Positions 38,136 through 46,543 of a stretch of DNA of 64,000 bases are shown here, one piece after another. The DNA comes from Methylobacterium sp. J-026. Its GTDB lineage: Bacteria > Pseudomonadota > Alphaproteobacteria > Rhizobiales > Beijerinckiaceae. The position numbers were made by a program, and so were the translations under genes. Under the pieces are notes generated by a model that was not told where the DNA came from, made no database searches, and worked only from the letters and a program-made list of their open reading frames with translations. The DNA lies in assembly GCF_022829585.1 (NCBI RefSeq), contig NZ_JAKSYC010000067.1:1-64000 (forward strand), written 5' to 3'. Within the stretch, counting starts at the first letter, position 1; the number at the start of each line of letters is the position of its first letter.

Positions 38136-38864
38136 ATGGCTCAAGGACGCGTCGCCCTCGTCACGGGCGGCACTCGCGGCATCGGCGCGGCGATCTCGAA
38201 GCGGCTCAAGGACAAGGGCTACCGGGTCGCCGCCAATTACGGCGGCAACGACGAGGCGGCCAGCGCCTTCAAGGCCGAGACCGGCATCCCGGTCTTCAAG
38301 TTCGACGTGGGTGACCTCGCGAGCTGCGAGGCCGGCATCAAGGCGATCGAGGCCGAACTCGGACCGGTCGAGGTGCTGGTCAACAATGCCGGGATCACCC
38401 GGGACGGTGCCTTCCACAAGATGACCTTCGAGAAGTGGCAGGCGGTCATCAAGACCAACCTCGACTCGATGTTCACCTGCACCCGGCCTCTGATCGAGGG
38501 CATGCGCAGCCGCAACTTCGGCCGGATCATCATCATCTCGTCGATCAACGGTCAGAAGGGCCAGGCCGGCCAGACGAACTACTCGGCCGCCAAGGCCGGT
38601 GTGGTCGGCTTCGCCAAGGCGCTGGCCCAGGAGAGCGCGTCCAAGGGCATCACGGTCAACGTGATCGCCCCGGGCTACATCGCCACCGAGATGGTGATGG
38701 CGGTGCCAGAGGATATCCGGAACAAGATCATCTCGACCATCCCCACGGGCCGCCTCGGCGAGGCCGACGAGATCGCCCACGCGGTCGAATATCTGGCGAG
38801 CGAAGAGGCCGGGTTCGTGAACGGCTCGACGCTGACGATCAACGGTGGTCAGCACTTCGTGTGA
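38136..38864 (+). CDS. phaB: Acetoacetyl-CoA reductase
   Basis: NADPH-dependent short-chain dehydrogenase making (R)-3-hydroxybutyryl-CoA. 242 residues. TGGTRGIGAAISKRL is the dinucleotide loop, VLVNNAGITRDGAFHKMTFE includes the NNAG motif, and the catalytic triad is S/Y/K in IISSINGQKGQAGQTNYSAA followed by K. The ATG at 38136 is chosen because AGGAGG lies six bases upstream. It is second in the phaA-phaB operon. A strong 12-bp hairpin follows the stop. Confidence 0.97.
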   Translation: MAQGRVALVTGGTRGIGAAISKRLKDKGYRVAANYGGNDEAASAFKAETGIPVFKFDVGDLASCEAGIKAIEAELGPVEVLVNNAGITRDGAFHKMTFEKWQAVIKTNLDSMFTCTRPLIEGMRSRNFGRIIIISSINGQKGQAGQTNYSAAKAGVVGFAKALAQESASKGITVNVIAPGYIATEMVMAVPEDIRNKIISTIPTGRLGEADEIAHAVEYLASEEAGFVNGSTLTINGGQHFV

Positions 38865-38872
38865 CCGCCGGC

Positions 38873-38900
38873 GGGTGCGCCGGCTCGGGCCGGCGCACCC
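38873..38900 (+). terminator. Perfect 12-bp GC-rich hairpin after phaB
   Basis: Arms 38873-38884 and 38889-38900 are perfectly complementary with a TCGG loop, nine bases after the phaB stop. No T-tract follows, so it is either a Rho-independent terminator of the T-poor kind used in high-GC bacteria or an mRNA-stabilising hairpin. Confidence 0.55.
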
Positions 38901-39056
38901 GATCGAAAGGAGGCCGATTGCCGACGCCGATCCGCGCCTGTCAGGACCAGCGGCATCAGGATCGACCGCAAATCCCAGTTCAAGCTTGGGGTAGGAGACT
39001 CGTTGCATACGCTCTCACCAACTGCACCCGCGGGTGCAGCAGGCCTGATCAGATTT

Positions 39057-39202
39057 GCGTTGGCGGGCCACACGGTACACCACAGTCGTCCGCGGACTGG
39101 GTTGGCAGTCGCGACCTGCCCCCTCTCCCGCACGGGAGAGGGGACCCGTGCCGCGTTCGGCGACGATGGCGTCACTGTCGTGTACCGTGGGCTGGCCAAC
39201 GC
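39057..39202. repeat. 146-bp palindromic repeat element (MITE-like)
   Basis: The ends form long imperfect inverted repeats. The left begins GCGTTGGCGGGCCACACGG and the right, read on the other strand, begins GCGTTGGCCAGCCCACGG; both continue through GGTACAC-ACAGT. The centre is a perfect 11-bp stem (CCCCTCTCCCG/CGGGAGAGGGG) with a CA loop. The interior has no coding capacity. This suggests a non-autonomous repeat element of the REP/MITE kind. No second copy is visible in the window. Confidence 0.7.
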
Positions 39203-39229
39203 TTGATCCGCTTAGGTCCTTGGCTGATC

Positions 39230-39274
39230 GCAGGTTTTCATCGCAAAACCGGCGGCCACTTTTGCGAAACCTGC
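39230..39274. repeat. Nested palindrome, REP-like
   Basis: Outer arms GCAGGTTT (39230-39237) and AAACCTGC (39267-39274) enclose inner arms TCGCAAAA (39241-39248) and TTTTGCGA (39260-39267) around the core CCGGCGGCCAC. A nested structure like this is typical of dispersed REP-type sequences in Rhizobiales (the AAAA-CCGG-CGGCCAC-TTTT type). It lies 27 bases after the 146-bp element. Confidence 0.65.
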
Positions 39275-39668
39275 TGAGCGTGCGTGGCAGCGGTGCTAGC
39301 GGGCTGCTTCACCACAACCCATCTCTGCGAGAGAAACGCTCCAGCGGGTCGCGAACGCCACGCCGGTCGCCCAAGCTGATTGATCTTGATCCGCGTGCAA
39401 GGTCGCCTGATGCGCTGCTCTTGCTCAATCAATAAAGTATCGGACATTATGCAATAAATATTTTCCGGATCTGCATGCTTATCGATTCGCACCTGTCGCG
39501 CACCGATCCGGGGTTTGTGGCCCCACCGGTATGGTGTGCACGACGGGTGATGCGGGAAGAAATTGTTCACGTGCTCTGGGGCACGAACAAATCGGACAAG
39601 CCCGTATAGGTCTCGTTCCGTCGCGCCGCGGATGTTCGCGCCGACAGTAGAACGGGAGGGCGAACACC

Positions 39669-40151
39669 ATGATCCAGCGAATTCACGGTCAACGCGGCCT
39701 TCAGCGTGTTCGCGAAAGTGGTGCCTTGTCTGCGCAGTTCGGCGGTAAAGCTGACGGCCGGCAGGTTCGGCGGCTTGCGAGCGCCGCGAAAGTCGTCCTC
39801 GCCGCAGCCTGCACCCTCGGCCTCGCGGCCTGCGTCACGCCCCGGGAGCGGCACGCTATGGATCAGAACCAGTGCTACGCCTTCGGGTTCGAGCCCGGCA
39901 CCGATGCCTTCGCGGCGTGCATGATGGGGCTCCACCAAGATCGTGCGGCCGCCGAGGCCGCCAGCAACCGGTACTGGTCGGCCCAGCTCGCCGAGCAGAA
40001 CCGGCGCCGCGAGGCGCAGAGCGATCTCTACAAGGTGATGAGCCTGCAGCGGAGCGGCGACACGCGCTTCCCCGTCTGCGGCGCGTCCTCCGACGGCGGC
40101 ATGGATCGCCGGACCATGACTTGGTTCGGCCCCAACTGCCGCGCCCGCTGA
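39669..40151 (+). CDS. Putative small lipoprotein, 160 aa
   Basis: Contains an internal hydrophobic stretch ending in a lipobox, VVLAAACTLGLAACVT, with the lipidated Cys probably in LAAC. It is preceded by an unusually long 40-residue basic leader. The mature part has CYAFGFEPGTDAFAACMMGL, a motif of small lipoproteins ('C..yGF.pGTdaFA.Cmm') found widely in alphaproteobacteria, then a charged helical region and two further Cys residues. Because of the long leader the real start may be a downstream codon; no in-frame ATG exists there, although a TTG does. Function unknown. Confidence 0.65.
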   Translation: MIQRIHGQRGLQRVRESGALSAQFGGKADGRQVRRLASAAKVVLAAACTLGLAACVTPRERHAMDQNQCYAFGFEPGTDAFAACMMGLHQDRAAAEAASNRYWSAQLAEQNRRREAQSDLYKVMSLQRSGDTRFPVCGASSDGGMDRRTMTWFGPNCRAR

Positions 40152-40172
40152 CTCGGATCGAGGGAGGTTCCC

Positions 40173-40412
40173 ATGTCTGACGTGACAACGCGCGGCCCGG
40201 CCCACCCGAGCCGGATCATCTTCGGGACGACGGCCCTGATCGGCATCGCGGTCGGCTTCGGCACCGGCGACATCGGCTGGTTCACGCTGGCTGTCGTCGG
40301 CTCGGCCATCCTGCTCTGCACGGTCTACGGCCTGCTCCGGCGCCGGCTCGGCTGGAGGCCGCTGAACGTCGAGTACCTCGCCGATCTCATGCACGTGATC
40401 AGCCCGCACTGA
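40173..40412 (+). CDS. Small membrane protein, 79 aa
   Basis: Two hydrophobic segments (RIIFGTTALIGIAVGFGTGD and FTLAVVGSAILLCTVYGLLR) separated by a short loop, with a basic cytoplasmic tail. GGAGG sits seven bases before the ATG. It is 21 bases downstream of the lipoprotein gene and probably co-transcribed with it and with the 29-residue peptide gene that follows. No known domain. Confidence 0.7.
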   Translation: MSDVTTRGPAHPSRIIFGTTALIGIAVGFGTGDIGWFTLAVVGSAILLCTVYGLLRRRLGWRPLNVEYLADLMHVISPH

Positions 40413-40499
40413 AGCGGTGATCGATGCGGCCCGCGCGGATGAACCGCCGGGCCGTTCCCCATCCCCAGCCCGCCAGATCGCCCCATTCCGGAGGCAACC

Positions 40500-40589
40500 A
40501 TGACGCTCGCCCTGATCATCGCCGGCATCCTCATCGTCAACTTCGTGATGGCCGGCCTCTTCTCCCTCGTGGCCCTGTGGGCCGACTGA
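40500..40589 (+). CDS. Very small membrane peptide, 29 aa
   Basis: An ATG preceded at the right distance by CGGAGGCAACC opens a 29-codon frame. It encodes one hydrophobic helix (MTLALIIAGILIVNFVMAG, then LFSLVALWAD) and ends with TGA. The near-ideal ribosome-binding site, the purely membrane-helix composition and the position after two other small membrane protein genes support it as a real microprotein. Comparable single-helix peptides in other bacteria regulate membrane enzymes or transporters. Function is unknown. Confidence 0.55.
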   Translation: MTLALIIAGILIVNFVMAGLFSLVALWAD

Positions 40590-40595
40590 GGCGGC

Positions 40596-41822
40596 CTACG
40601 GTGCCCCGACGCAGTTGGCGTAGAAGGTCGTCGTCGCGGGCCAGTCGGAGAACACGCCCATGACGCCGACCTGCCCGTGCAAGACGTCCAGCAGCCGCAG
40701 GATGTCGCCGTCCCCGGTCACCACCGGTTTGATCGATTGATAATAATAGCCGCCGCCGTCCTTCAGCGGTCCGGAACGCTCGAGCGACCATGCGATCAGG
40801 CCGAGCCCGGCGCGCTTCGCTGCCCGGGCGTAGGTCGAGGGCTCGATGGCGCCGTCCTGCCCAGGCCGGACCAGCATCCACAGGGGCGGGGCTAGGATCT
40901 TCACGCCCTTCTGCGCCAGCTCGGCCATGCCGGGTTGCCACGTGGCGGGGTTCTCCGGATCGAAACCCTTCGCGGTCTCGTCCCGGTTGTCGAGGAAGAT
41001 CGCCTGGCGGGCGAAATTCGGCTCCCTGTCGAGCCAGTACAGGATGTCCCGCAGCTGGAAGCTCTGCGGGAAGACGTCCGAGGCCGGGATACCCGCCTGC
41101 TTGTACTCGTCGATGAGCTGCTGGGCGTACTGATTCTGCGTGTAGGTGCCGTCGAACGGCATCGTCACCTGCGGCGCCTTCAGCTCGGGGGTGAACTTCC
41201 GGGCCATCCCCTTCACCAGCGCGATGTAGTCCTTATGGGACAGCAGCGTGCCGGTCCCGGCGTAGAGGTCGGTGCGCCAGCGGGGCGTCGCATTCATGTA
41301 GGCCGCGACCGTCGTGGCATCCGGGTCGGCCGCATCCATCTTGCCGGTCAGCGACTTGAACTCGTCGAGCGTCAGATCGCTGGTGCAGCATTTGGCCGAG
41401 GCCTTGCGCCCGGACGCCGGGTCGGCCGGCTCGAACCCCTGCGTGCACTTCGCCGCAAGCTGCGGTCGGGCCAGGATGTCGGTGGTCGTGTGCAGGTCGC
41501 ACTGGCTGTGCCGGCAGACGAGCTGGCGGTCCCTGGTGAAGGCCACGTCGCATTCGAGGATCCCGGCGCCCATCCGGTCGGCGGCGATCAACCCCTCGCG
41601 GGTATGCTCCGGGAACATCAGGGGCGCCCCCCGGTGTGAGATCGAGAAGGTCCTGGGCGTGTAGGTCCTGTCGACCCCGCAGGCGGCGAGGCGCTCCTTG
41701 AGGGGGCCGGGTTTGAGCTGGTCGACCAAGTAGAAGGGCCGCGGTCCCAGCTGGGCGGCATCCCCGGCCAGAACCGGGCCGCTTGCCAGTATCAGCGCCA
41801 GCGCAGCTCGCATCGCACGCAT
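40596..41822 (-). CDS. Glycerophosphodiester phosphodiesterase family protein, exported
   Basis: A 408-residue periplasmic protein with a signal peptide ([14 protein letters not shown]). The GDPD domain motif [20 protein letters not shown] carries the HRG and E residues. [20 protein letters not shown] (E-x-D and H) supplies the rest of the metal and catalytic site. The C-terminal end [11 protein letters not shown] and [18 protein letters not shown] fits the TIM-barrel end seen in GlpQ relatives. It hydrolyses deacylated phospholipids to glycerol-3-phosphate and alcohol in the family; its true substrate is unproved. Its 3' end faces the small membrane peptide gene. Confidence 0.88.
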   Translation of the reverse strand: MRAMRAALALILASGPVLAGDAAQLGPRPFYLVDQLKPGPLKERLAACGVDRTYTPRTFSISHRGAPLMFPEHTREGLIAADRMGAGILECDVAFTRDRQLVCRHSQCDLHTTTDILARPQLAAKCTQGFEPADPASGRKASAKCCTSDLTLDEFKSLTGKMDAADPDATTVAAYMNATPRWRTDLYAGTGTLLSHKDYIALVKGMARKFTPELKAPQVTMPFDGTYTQNQYAQQLIDEYKQAGIPASDVFPQSFQLRDILYWLDREPNFARQAIFLDNRDETAKGFDPENPATWQPGMAELAQKGVKILAPPLWMLVRPGQDGAIEPSTYARAAKRAGLGLIAWSLERSGPLKDGGGYYYQSIKPVVTGDGDILRLLDVLHGQVGVMGVFSDWPATTTFYANCVGAP

Positions 41823-41922
41823 CGCGTCGCTCTCCTGTGTCCGATCGCCGGTAGAGCGCGATGGTGACAGCGACGTGACCCCGATCTCGCCGACTCACGA
41901 TCCCGCATGATAGCAGCGCCCG

Positions 41923-42984
41923 ATGACAGACTCGGCAGCGATCTCCCCGACCCGGACGCCGCGTTCGGCCGCCACGCTCGCGGGCTTCGGGGCGATCCTG
42001 CTCTGGTCCCTGCTCGCCCTCCTGACCGCGGCCTCGGGCACGGTGCCGCCGTTCCAGCTCGCGGCCATGACCTTCCTGCTCGGCGGCCTGTGCGGCTGCG
42101 CCACCTGGATCGCCGATCCGGCGCGCGCCCGCGCCCTGATCCAGCCATGGCGGGTCTGGCTCCTCGGGATTGGCGGCTTGTTCGGCAACCACGCGCTCTA
42201 TTTCAGCGCCCTGCGCCTCGCGCCGCCGGCCGAGGCCGGGCTGATCAACTATCTCTGGCCGCTGCTGATCGTGCTGTTCTCCGCCCGCCTGCCGGGATCG
42301 GGGGGGCTGCGTCCGGGCCACCTCGTCGGAGCGCTCCTGGGTCTCGCCGGCGTCGCCGCGCTGTTTACCGGACGGGGCGATCTCGGCTTCGTCGCGGGGG
42401 CTCTGCCGGGCTACGCGGCGTCCTTGGCGGCGGCCTTCGTCTGGGCCGGCTATTCAATCCTGTCGGCCCGGGTCGGACAGGTACCGACCGACGCCGTCGC
42501 GGGCTTCTGCCTCGCCACCGCGGCCCTCAGCCTCGTCTGCCATCTGGCCGTCGAGACGACGGTGTGGCCGGCCGATGCGGTGCAGTGGGGTGCGGTGCTG
42601 CTGCTCGGCCTCGGGCCCGTGGGGGCCGCTTTCTATCTGTGGGATATCGGCTGCAAGCACGGCGACGTCCGGCTGCTGGGCGTGACGGCCTACGCCGCGC
42701 CGGTCCTGTCCACGCTCATCCTGGTGCTGACCGGCTATGCCAGCCCGGGGCCGGCCCTGGCGCTCGCCTGCCTGCTCATCGTGGCCGGTGCCTTGACGGC
42801 GATGCGGGCCTCCCGCGCGGCAAAACCCATCTCGCAGGCTGGGGTTGAAGGACCGGTTCGGCGGGATCGGGCGCCGGTCCGGGCCCGAGTACCGGTCCCC
42901 GATGCACCGGTTCAGCCCGGGCGGCAGGTCATCGGCCGGCGCCCGGACCAGCCGGCAACTGTGCCTCCGGACGCTCGTCGCTGA
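41923..42984 (+). CDS. DMT superfamily transporter (EamA/YddG-like exporter)
   Basis: Ten-helix drug/metabolite transporter made of two EamA repeats. LAGFGAILLWSLLALLTAAS, YFSALRLAPPAEAGLINYLW and GPVGAAFYLWDIGCKHGDVR are close to YddG-type aromatic amino acid exporters. The core ends near residue 300 with ALACLLIVAGALTAMRAS. Another 50 residues of Arg/Pro-rich sequence follow before a stop (from about base 42835), which looks like read-through into non-coding DNA rather than a functional domain. The tail may be real, or the frame may have lost its original stop. Confidence 0.85.
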   Translation: MTDSAAISPTRTPRSAATLAGFGAILLWSLLALLTAASGTVPPFQLAAMTFLLGGLCGCATWIADPARARALIQPWRVWLLGIGGLFGNHALYFSALRLAPPAEAGLINYLWPLLIVLFSARLPGSGGLRPGHLVGALLGLAGVAALFTGRGDLGFVAGALPGYAASLAAAFVWAGYSILSARVGQVPTDAVAGFCLATAALSLVCHLAVETTVWPADAVQWGAVLLLGLGPVGAAFYLWDIGCKHGDVRLLGVTAYAAPVLSTLILVLTGYASPGPALALACLLIVAGALTAMRASRAAKPISQAGVEGPVRRDRAPVRARVPVPDAPVQPGRQVIGRRPDQPATVPPDARR

Positions 42985-43363
42985 ACACAGGGTCGGCGAC
43001 GCAACCCAGGGCAGCGCGATCGCGGATCGGGGCGGCGCCCTAAAGCGTCGCGCTGCGCGGTCGATCACCGCGTGGCGCGAACGGAAGCCGAAGCCGAGAT
43101 CATTCGATGGCAATCGCTTTATAGAGCAGACTTGATCCCAGATCCGCATGTTCCTGCGCCCGTGGATCACCGGTTTTTCCCCCGATCACGCCAAGCATGA
43201 TCGGGGGAAAAACCGCCGCTTGTCCCGATCTGCCTAGATATTCGCGTTGCACGAATGTCCGCCATCGGCGCCTGAACCCATGGAGTGCTGCGCAGGAAGC
43301 ACCACATCATCGGGAACAGGCGGCCGGACCGGTCGCTTTGATCCGATGCAGGAGGACCATGTG
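42985..43363. other. Intergenic region with long inverted repeat
   Basis: No gene is recognised. It holds the 18-bp perfect inverted repeat at 43171-43215. The remaining sequence has no convincing coding frame. Confidence 0.5.
43171..43215. repeat. Perfect 18-bp inverted repeat
   Basis: Arms CGGTTTTTCCCCCGATCA (43171-43188) and TGATCGGGGGAAAAACCG (43198-43215) are perfectly complementary around a nine-base loop. The T-run is at the outer left and the A-run at the outer right, the reverse of a normal intrinsic terminator on either strand. Such an exact palindrome suggests a protein-binding or repeat-element end rather than a terminator. Confidence 0.75.
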
Positions 43364-43543
43364 ATGGCCGGTACCGACGGGCGCGAGACCGCCAAGCTCT
43401 ATGACTTGTCAGCCTTCCGGCGCCCCAGACTGACGCCGCGGGCGATCGACACGGTTAAGCCCGCGCCCGTGCCGAGCATCGGCGGCGGCGCGTGGTACCA
43501 TGAGGCGGCCATCCGCGACGACGAGCGCCCGCGCCGGCCCTGA
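43364..43543 (+). CDS. Small conserved hypothetical protein, 59 aa
   Basis: The product begins MAGTDGRETAKLYDLSAFRR and ends with an Arg/Pro-rich tail after GGAWYHEAAIRDD. A GGAGG site lies eight bases upstream of the ATG; a GTG one codon earlier is possible. The 'AKLYDLsaFRRPRLTPRA' stretch has the look of a conserved short peptide in Methylobacterium, with Trp, Tyr and His not expected from antisense reading. It is convergent with the GSII gene, 61 bases apart. Function unknown. Confidence 0.5.
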   Translation: MAGTDGRETAKLYDLSAFRRPRLTPRAIDTVKPAPVPSIGGGAWYHEAAIRDDERPRRP

Positions 43544-43604
43544 ACGGACGAAGCCGGGCGCGAGGGCCCGGCTCCGGATCACGTTTCGTTTTGCAGCGGA
43601 AGCG

Positions 43605-44639
43605 TCACGCGGCTACGGCGGCCTCGGTCGGGACCGAAGAGATCGTCTTCAGCACCTGCGAGGCGATCTGGTAGGGGTCGCCCTGCGAGTTCGGACGGCG
43701 ATCCTCCAGATACCCCTTGTAGCCGTTATTGGCGAAGGAGTGGGGCACCCGGATCGAAGCGCCGCGGTCGGCGATGCCGTACGAGAATTCGTGGATCGAA
43801 GCGGTCTCGTGCTTGCCGGTCAGCCGCATGTGGTTGTCCGGGCCGTAGACGGCGATGTGATCCTCGCGGGCGTTCTTGAACGCCTCCATGAGCTTCTCGA
43901 AATAGGCCTTCCCGCCGTGCTCACGCATGAACGCGGTCGAGAAGTTGCAGTGCATGCCCGAGCCGTTCCAGTCGGTGTCTCCAAGCGGCTTGCAATGGTA
44001 CTCGACGTCGATGCCGTAGGACTCGCAGAGGCGCTGGAGCAGGTAGCGGGCCATCCACATCTCGTCGGCGGCCTTCTTGGAGCCCTTGCCGAAGATCTGG
44101 AATTCCCACTGGCCCTTGGCCACCTCGGCGTTGATGCCCTCGTGGTTGATCCCGGCATCGAGGCAGAGGTCGAGGTGCTCCTCGACGATCTTGCGGGCGA
44201 CGTCGCCGACGTTCGAGTAGCCGACGCCGGTGTAGTACGGGCCCTGCGGCGCCGGGTAGCCGGCGGTCGGGAAGCCGAGCGGACGGCCGTCCTTGTACAG
44301 GAAGTACTCCTGCTCGAAGCCGAACCAGGCGCCCGGATCGTCCAGGATGGTCGCGCGCTTGTTCGACTCGTGCGGGGTCGTGCCGTCCGGCATCATCACT
44401 TCGCACATCACCAGCACGCCGTTCTTGCGGGCCGGGTCGGGGAAGTGGCGCACGGGCTTGAGCATGCAGTCGGAGCTGCCGCCCTCGGCCTGCTTCGTCG
44501 ACGAACCGTCGAAGCCCCACATCGGGAGCTGCTCAAGGGTCGGGAAGCTGTCGAAGTCCTTGATCTGCGTCTTGCCGCGAAGATTCGGGGTCGGCGTGTA
44601 CCCGTCGAGCCATATGTACTCGAGCTTATATTTGGTCAT
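43605..44639 (-). CDS. glnII: Glutamine synthetase, type II (GSII, eukaryotic-like)
   Basis: ATP-dependent synthesis of glutamine from glutamate and ammonia. The 344-residue length is that of octa/decameric GSII rather than GSI. Motifs: [20 protein letters not shown] at the N-terminus, [60 protein letters not shown], and GADRG-type [15 protein letters not shown] is not controlled by adenylylation; in rhizobia it is transcriptionally induced under nitrogen limitation by NtrC. It diverges from glnA (GSI), with 334 bases between the two starts, which must hold both promoters. Confidence 0.96.
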   Translation of the reverse strand: MTKYKLEYIWLDGYTPTPNLRGKTQIKDFDSFPTLEQLPMWGFDGSSTKQAEGGSSDCMLKPVRHFPDPARKNGVLVMCEVMMPDGTTPHESNKRATILDDPGAWFGFEQEYFLYKDGRPLGFPTAGYPAPQGPYYTGVGYSNVGDVARKIVEEHLDLCLDAGINHEGINAEVAKGQWEFQIFGKGSKKAADEMWMARYLLQRLCESYGIDVEYHCKPLGDTDWNGSGMHCNFSTAFMREHGGKAYFEKLMEAFKNAREDHIAVYGPDNHMRLTGKHETASIHEFSYGIADRGASIRVPHSFANNGYKGYLEDRRPNSQGDPYQIASQVLKTISSVPTEAAVAA

Positions 44640-44973
44640 TCCGGTTCTCTCGTCCGTTATCGATGCGCGACCTGGGCAATCCTGGGAGACGCGAACGGCT
44701 TGCCGCCTCATCGACGGCCGCTGCCGCTTTTGCATGGAGCATGCCAGAGCGCCCCGGTGCGGTGGCCAAAATCGCCCGAACGACCGTTTTCGGCGATCAC
44801 AGGATCGAGAGTTGCGCCACGGGCGGTCGATCGTCCCACGCTCGGCGCGATTCCGGCCCGCTGCGGGTGGCAACCGGTGCCCGCGCCGGATATCAAGCGC
44901 CGCTTGCCGGCGCGGCCTGACCGAGAGCGGGCGCACCGCGAGCGTTCCACGCGATTCCTGGAGGATGCCCACG
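44640..44973. other. glnII-glnA divergent promoter region
   Basis: Separates two glutamine synthetase genes read in opposite directions. I looked for sigma-54 sites (TGGCAC-N5-TTGC) on both strands and found none that were convincing. No gene is seen in it. It is nevertheless the place where nitrogen control would be expected. Confidence 0.5.
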
Positions 44974-46383
44974 ATGACCACAGCGGCCGAGGTGCTGAAG
45001 ACGATCCGGGACAACGACGTGCGCTACGTCGATTTTCGGTTCACCGACCCGCGCGGCAAGTGGCAGCACGTCACGTTCGACGTGTCGCTCATCGACGAGG
45101 AGATCTTCGACGAAGGTACGATGTTCGACGGCTCCTCGATCGCCGGCTGGAAGGCGATCAACGAGTCCGACATGCTGCTGATGCCGGACCCGGCCACCGC
45201 CACCCTCGACCCGTTCTTCTCGGCGGCGACGCTGTCGATCGTCTGCGACGTGCTGGAACCGGCCACCGGCGAGCCCTACGGCCGCGACCCCCGCGGCACC
45301 GCCAAGCGCGCCGAGGCCTACCTGCAGCAGACCGGGATCGGCGACACGATCTATGTCGGCCCCGAGGCCGAGTTCTTCGTGTTCGACGACGTGAAGTTCG
45401 CCGCCGACCCCTACCGCACCGGCTTCGAGCTCGACTCGACCGAGCTGCCGTCGAACGGCTTCACGGACTACGAGGGCGGCAACCTCGGCCACCGGGTCCA
45501 GACCAAGGGCGGCTACTTCCCGGTGCCGCCGCAGGATTCGGCGCAGGACATGCGCGGCGAGATGCTCGCGGCCATGCAATCCATGGGCGTGAAGGTCGAG
45601 AAACACCACCACGAGGTGGCCTCGGCCCAGCACGAGCTCGGCATGAAGTTCGACACGCTGACCCTGCTCGCCGACCACATGCAGATCTACAAGTACTGCA
45701 TCCACAACGTCGCGCAGAGCTACGGCAAGTCGGCGACGTTCATGCCGAAGCCCGTCTACGGCGACAACGGCTCGGGGATGCACGTCCACCAGTCGATCTG
45801 GAAGGACGGGCAGCCGGTCTTCGCCGGCGACAAGTATGCCGGTCTCTCCCAGGAATGCCTCTGGTACATCGGCGGCATCATCCGGCACGCCAAGGCGCTC
45901 AACGCCTTCACCAACCCGTCGACCAACTCCTACAAGCGGCTGGTGCCGGGCTACGAGGCGCCGGTGCTGCTCGCCTACTCGGCCCGCAACCGCTCGGCCT
46001 CCTGCCGGATCCCGTGGACCAAGAGCCCGAAGGCCAAGCGCGTCGAGGTCCGCTTCCCCGACCCGATGGCCAACCCCTACCTGGCGTTCTCGGCGCTGCT
46101 GATGGCCGGCCTCGACGGCATCCGCAACAAGATTGATCCGGGCCCGGCCATGGACAAGGATCTCTACGAGCTGCCGCCCCGGGAGCTGAAGAAGATCCCG
46201 ACCGTCTGCGGCAGCTTGCGCGAGGCGCTCACCAGCCTCGACAAGGACCGGGCCTTCCTCAAGGAGGGCGGCGTGTTCTCGGACGACCAGATCGACTCGT
46301 TCATCGAGCTGAAGATGACCGAGGTGCTGCGCTACGAGATGACTCCGCACCCGATCGAGTTCGTGCAGTACTACTCGCTGTGA
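44974..46383 (+). CDS. glnA: Glutamine synthetase, type I (GSI)
   Basis: Dodecameric GSI, 469 residues. Motifs include [76 protein letters not shown], the ATP/glutamate site [20 protein letters not shown], and [11 protein letters not shown]. The adenylylation Tyr is Y398 in [10 protein letters not shown], so activity should be controlled by GlnE and P-II. In most alphaproteobacteria glnA follows glnB in an operon; here it stands apart from the P-II gene at 50.3 kb and instead faces glnII. GGAGG is upstream of the ATG. Confidence 0.97.
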   Translation: MTTAAEVLKTIRDNDVRYVDFRFTDPRGKWQHVTFDVSLIDEEIFDEGTMFDGSSIAGWKAINESDMLLMPDPATATLDPFFSAATLSIVCDVLEPATGEPYGRDPRGTAKRAEAYLQQTGIGDTIYVGPEAEFFVFDDVKFAADPYRTGFELDSTELPSNGFTDYEGGNLGHRVQTKGGYFPVPPQDSAQDMRGEMLAAMQSMGVKVEKHHHEVASAQHELGMKFDTLTLLADHMQIYKYCIHNVAQSYGKSATFMPKPVYGDNGSGMHVHQSIWKDGQPVFAGDKYAGLSQECLWYIGGIIRHAKALNAFTNPSTNSYKRLVPGYEAPVLLAYSARNRSASCRIPWTKSPKAKRVEVRFPDPMANPYLAFSALLMAGLDGIRNKIDPGPAMDKDLYELPPRELKKIPTVCGSLREALTSLDKDRAFLKEGGVFSDDQIDSFIELKMTEVLRYEMTPHPIEFVQYYSL

Positions 46384-46392
46384 TGTGAAAGG

Positions 46393-46415
46393 GGGCCGGG
46401 CGTGAAGTCCGGCCC
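46393..46415 (+). terminator. Hairpin downstream of glnA
   Basis: GGGCCGG (46393-46399) pairs with CCGGCCC (46409-46415) over a nine-base loop, ten bases after the glnA stop. There is no clear T-tract. A possible transcript end; beyond it base composition changes sharply to A+T-rich. Confidence 0.45.
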
Positions 46416-46489
46416 TCGAAGGTGAGAGATGAGGTGGAAGCGCCCGTCGCCAACTCCAAAGCCAATCATTGAACAAAACAAGAACAATC

Positions 46490-46517
46490 TTGACACATAA
46501 GATTATTAGCCTATGAA
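46490..46517 (+). promoter_or_regulatory. Sigma-70-type promoter for the toxin gene
   Basis: TTGACA (46490-46495) and TATGAA (46512-46517) are separated by 16 bases and lie about 27 bases before the toxin ATG. Such a near-consensus enterobacterial-like promoter is unusual in this G+C-rich genome. The surrounding sequence is A+T-rich, in keeping with an acquired module. Confidence 0.6.
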
Positions 46518-46543
46518 TGACCCGCTCGCAGGCGGGGTGATTC

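Larger units (their letters stand above)
38901..39668. other. Long intergenic region with repeats
   Basis: About 770 bases with no recognisable gene. It holds two palindromic elements listed separately (39057-39202 and 39230-39274). The end near 39420-39480 is richer in A+T (AATAAAGTATCGGACATTATGC), which may include the promoter of the lipoprotein gene that follows. Confidence 0.6.

Noticed and set aside
44640..44973. Sigma-54/NtrC sites between glnII and glnA
   Set aside because: Expected on biological grounds, but no TGGCAC-N5-TTGC match was found on either strand.
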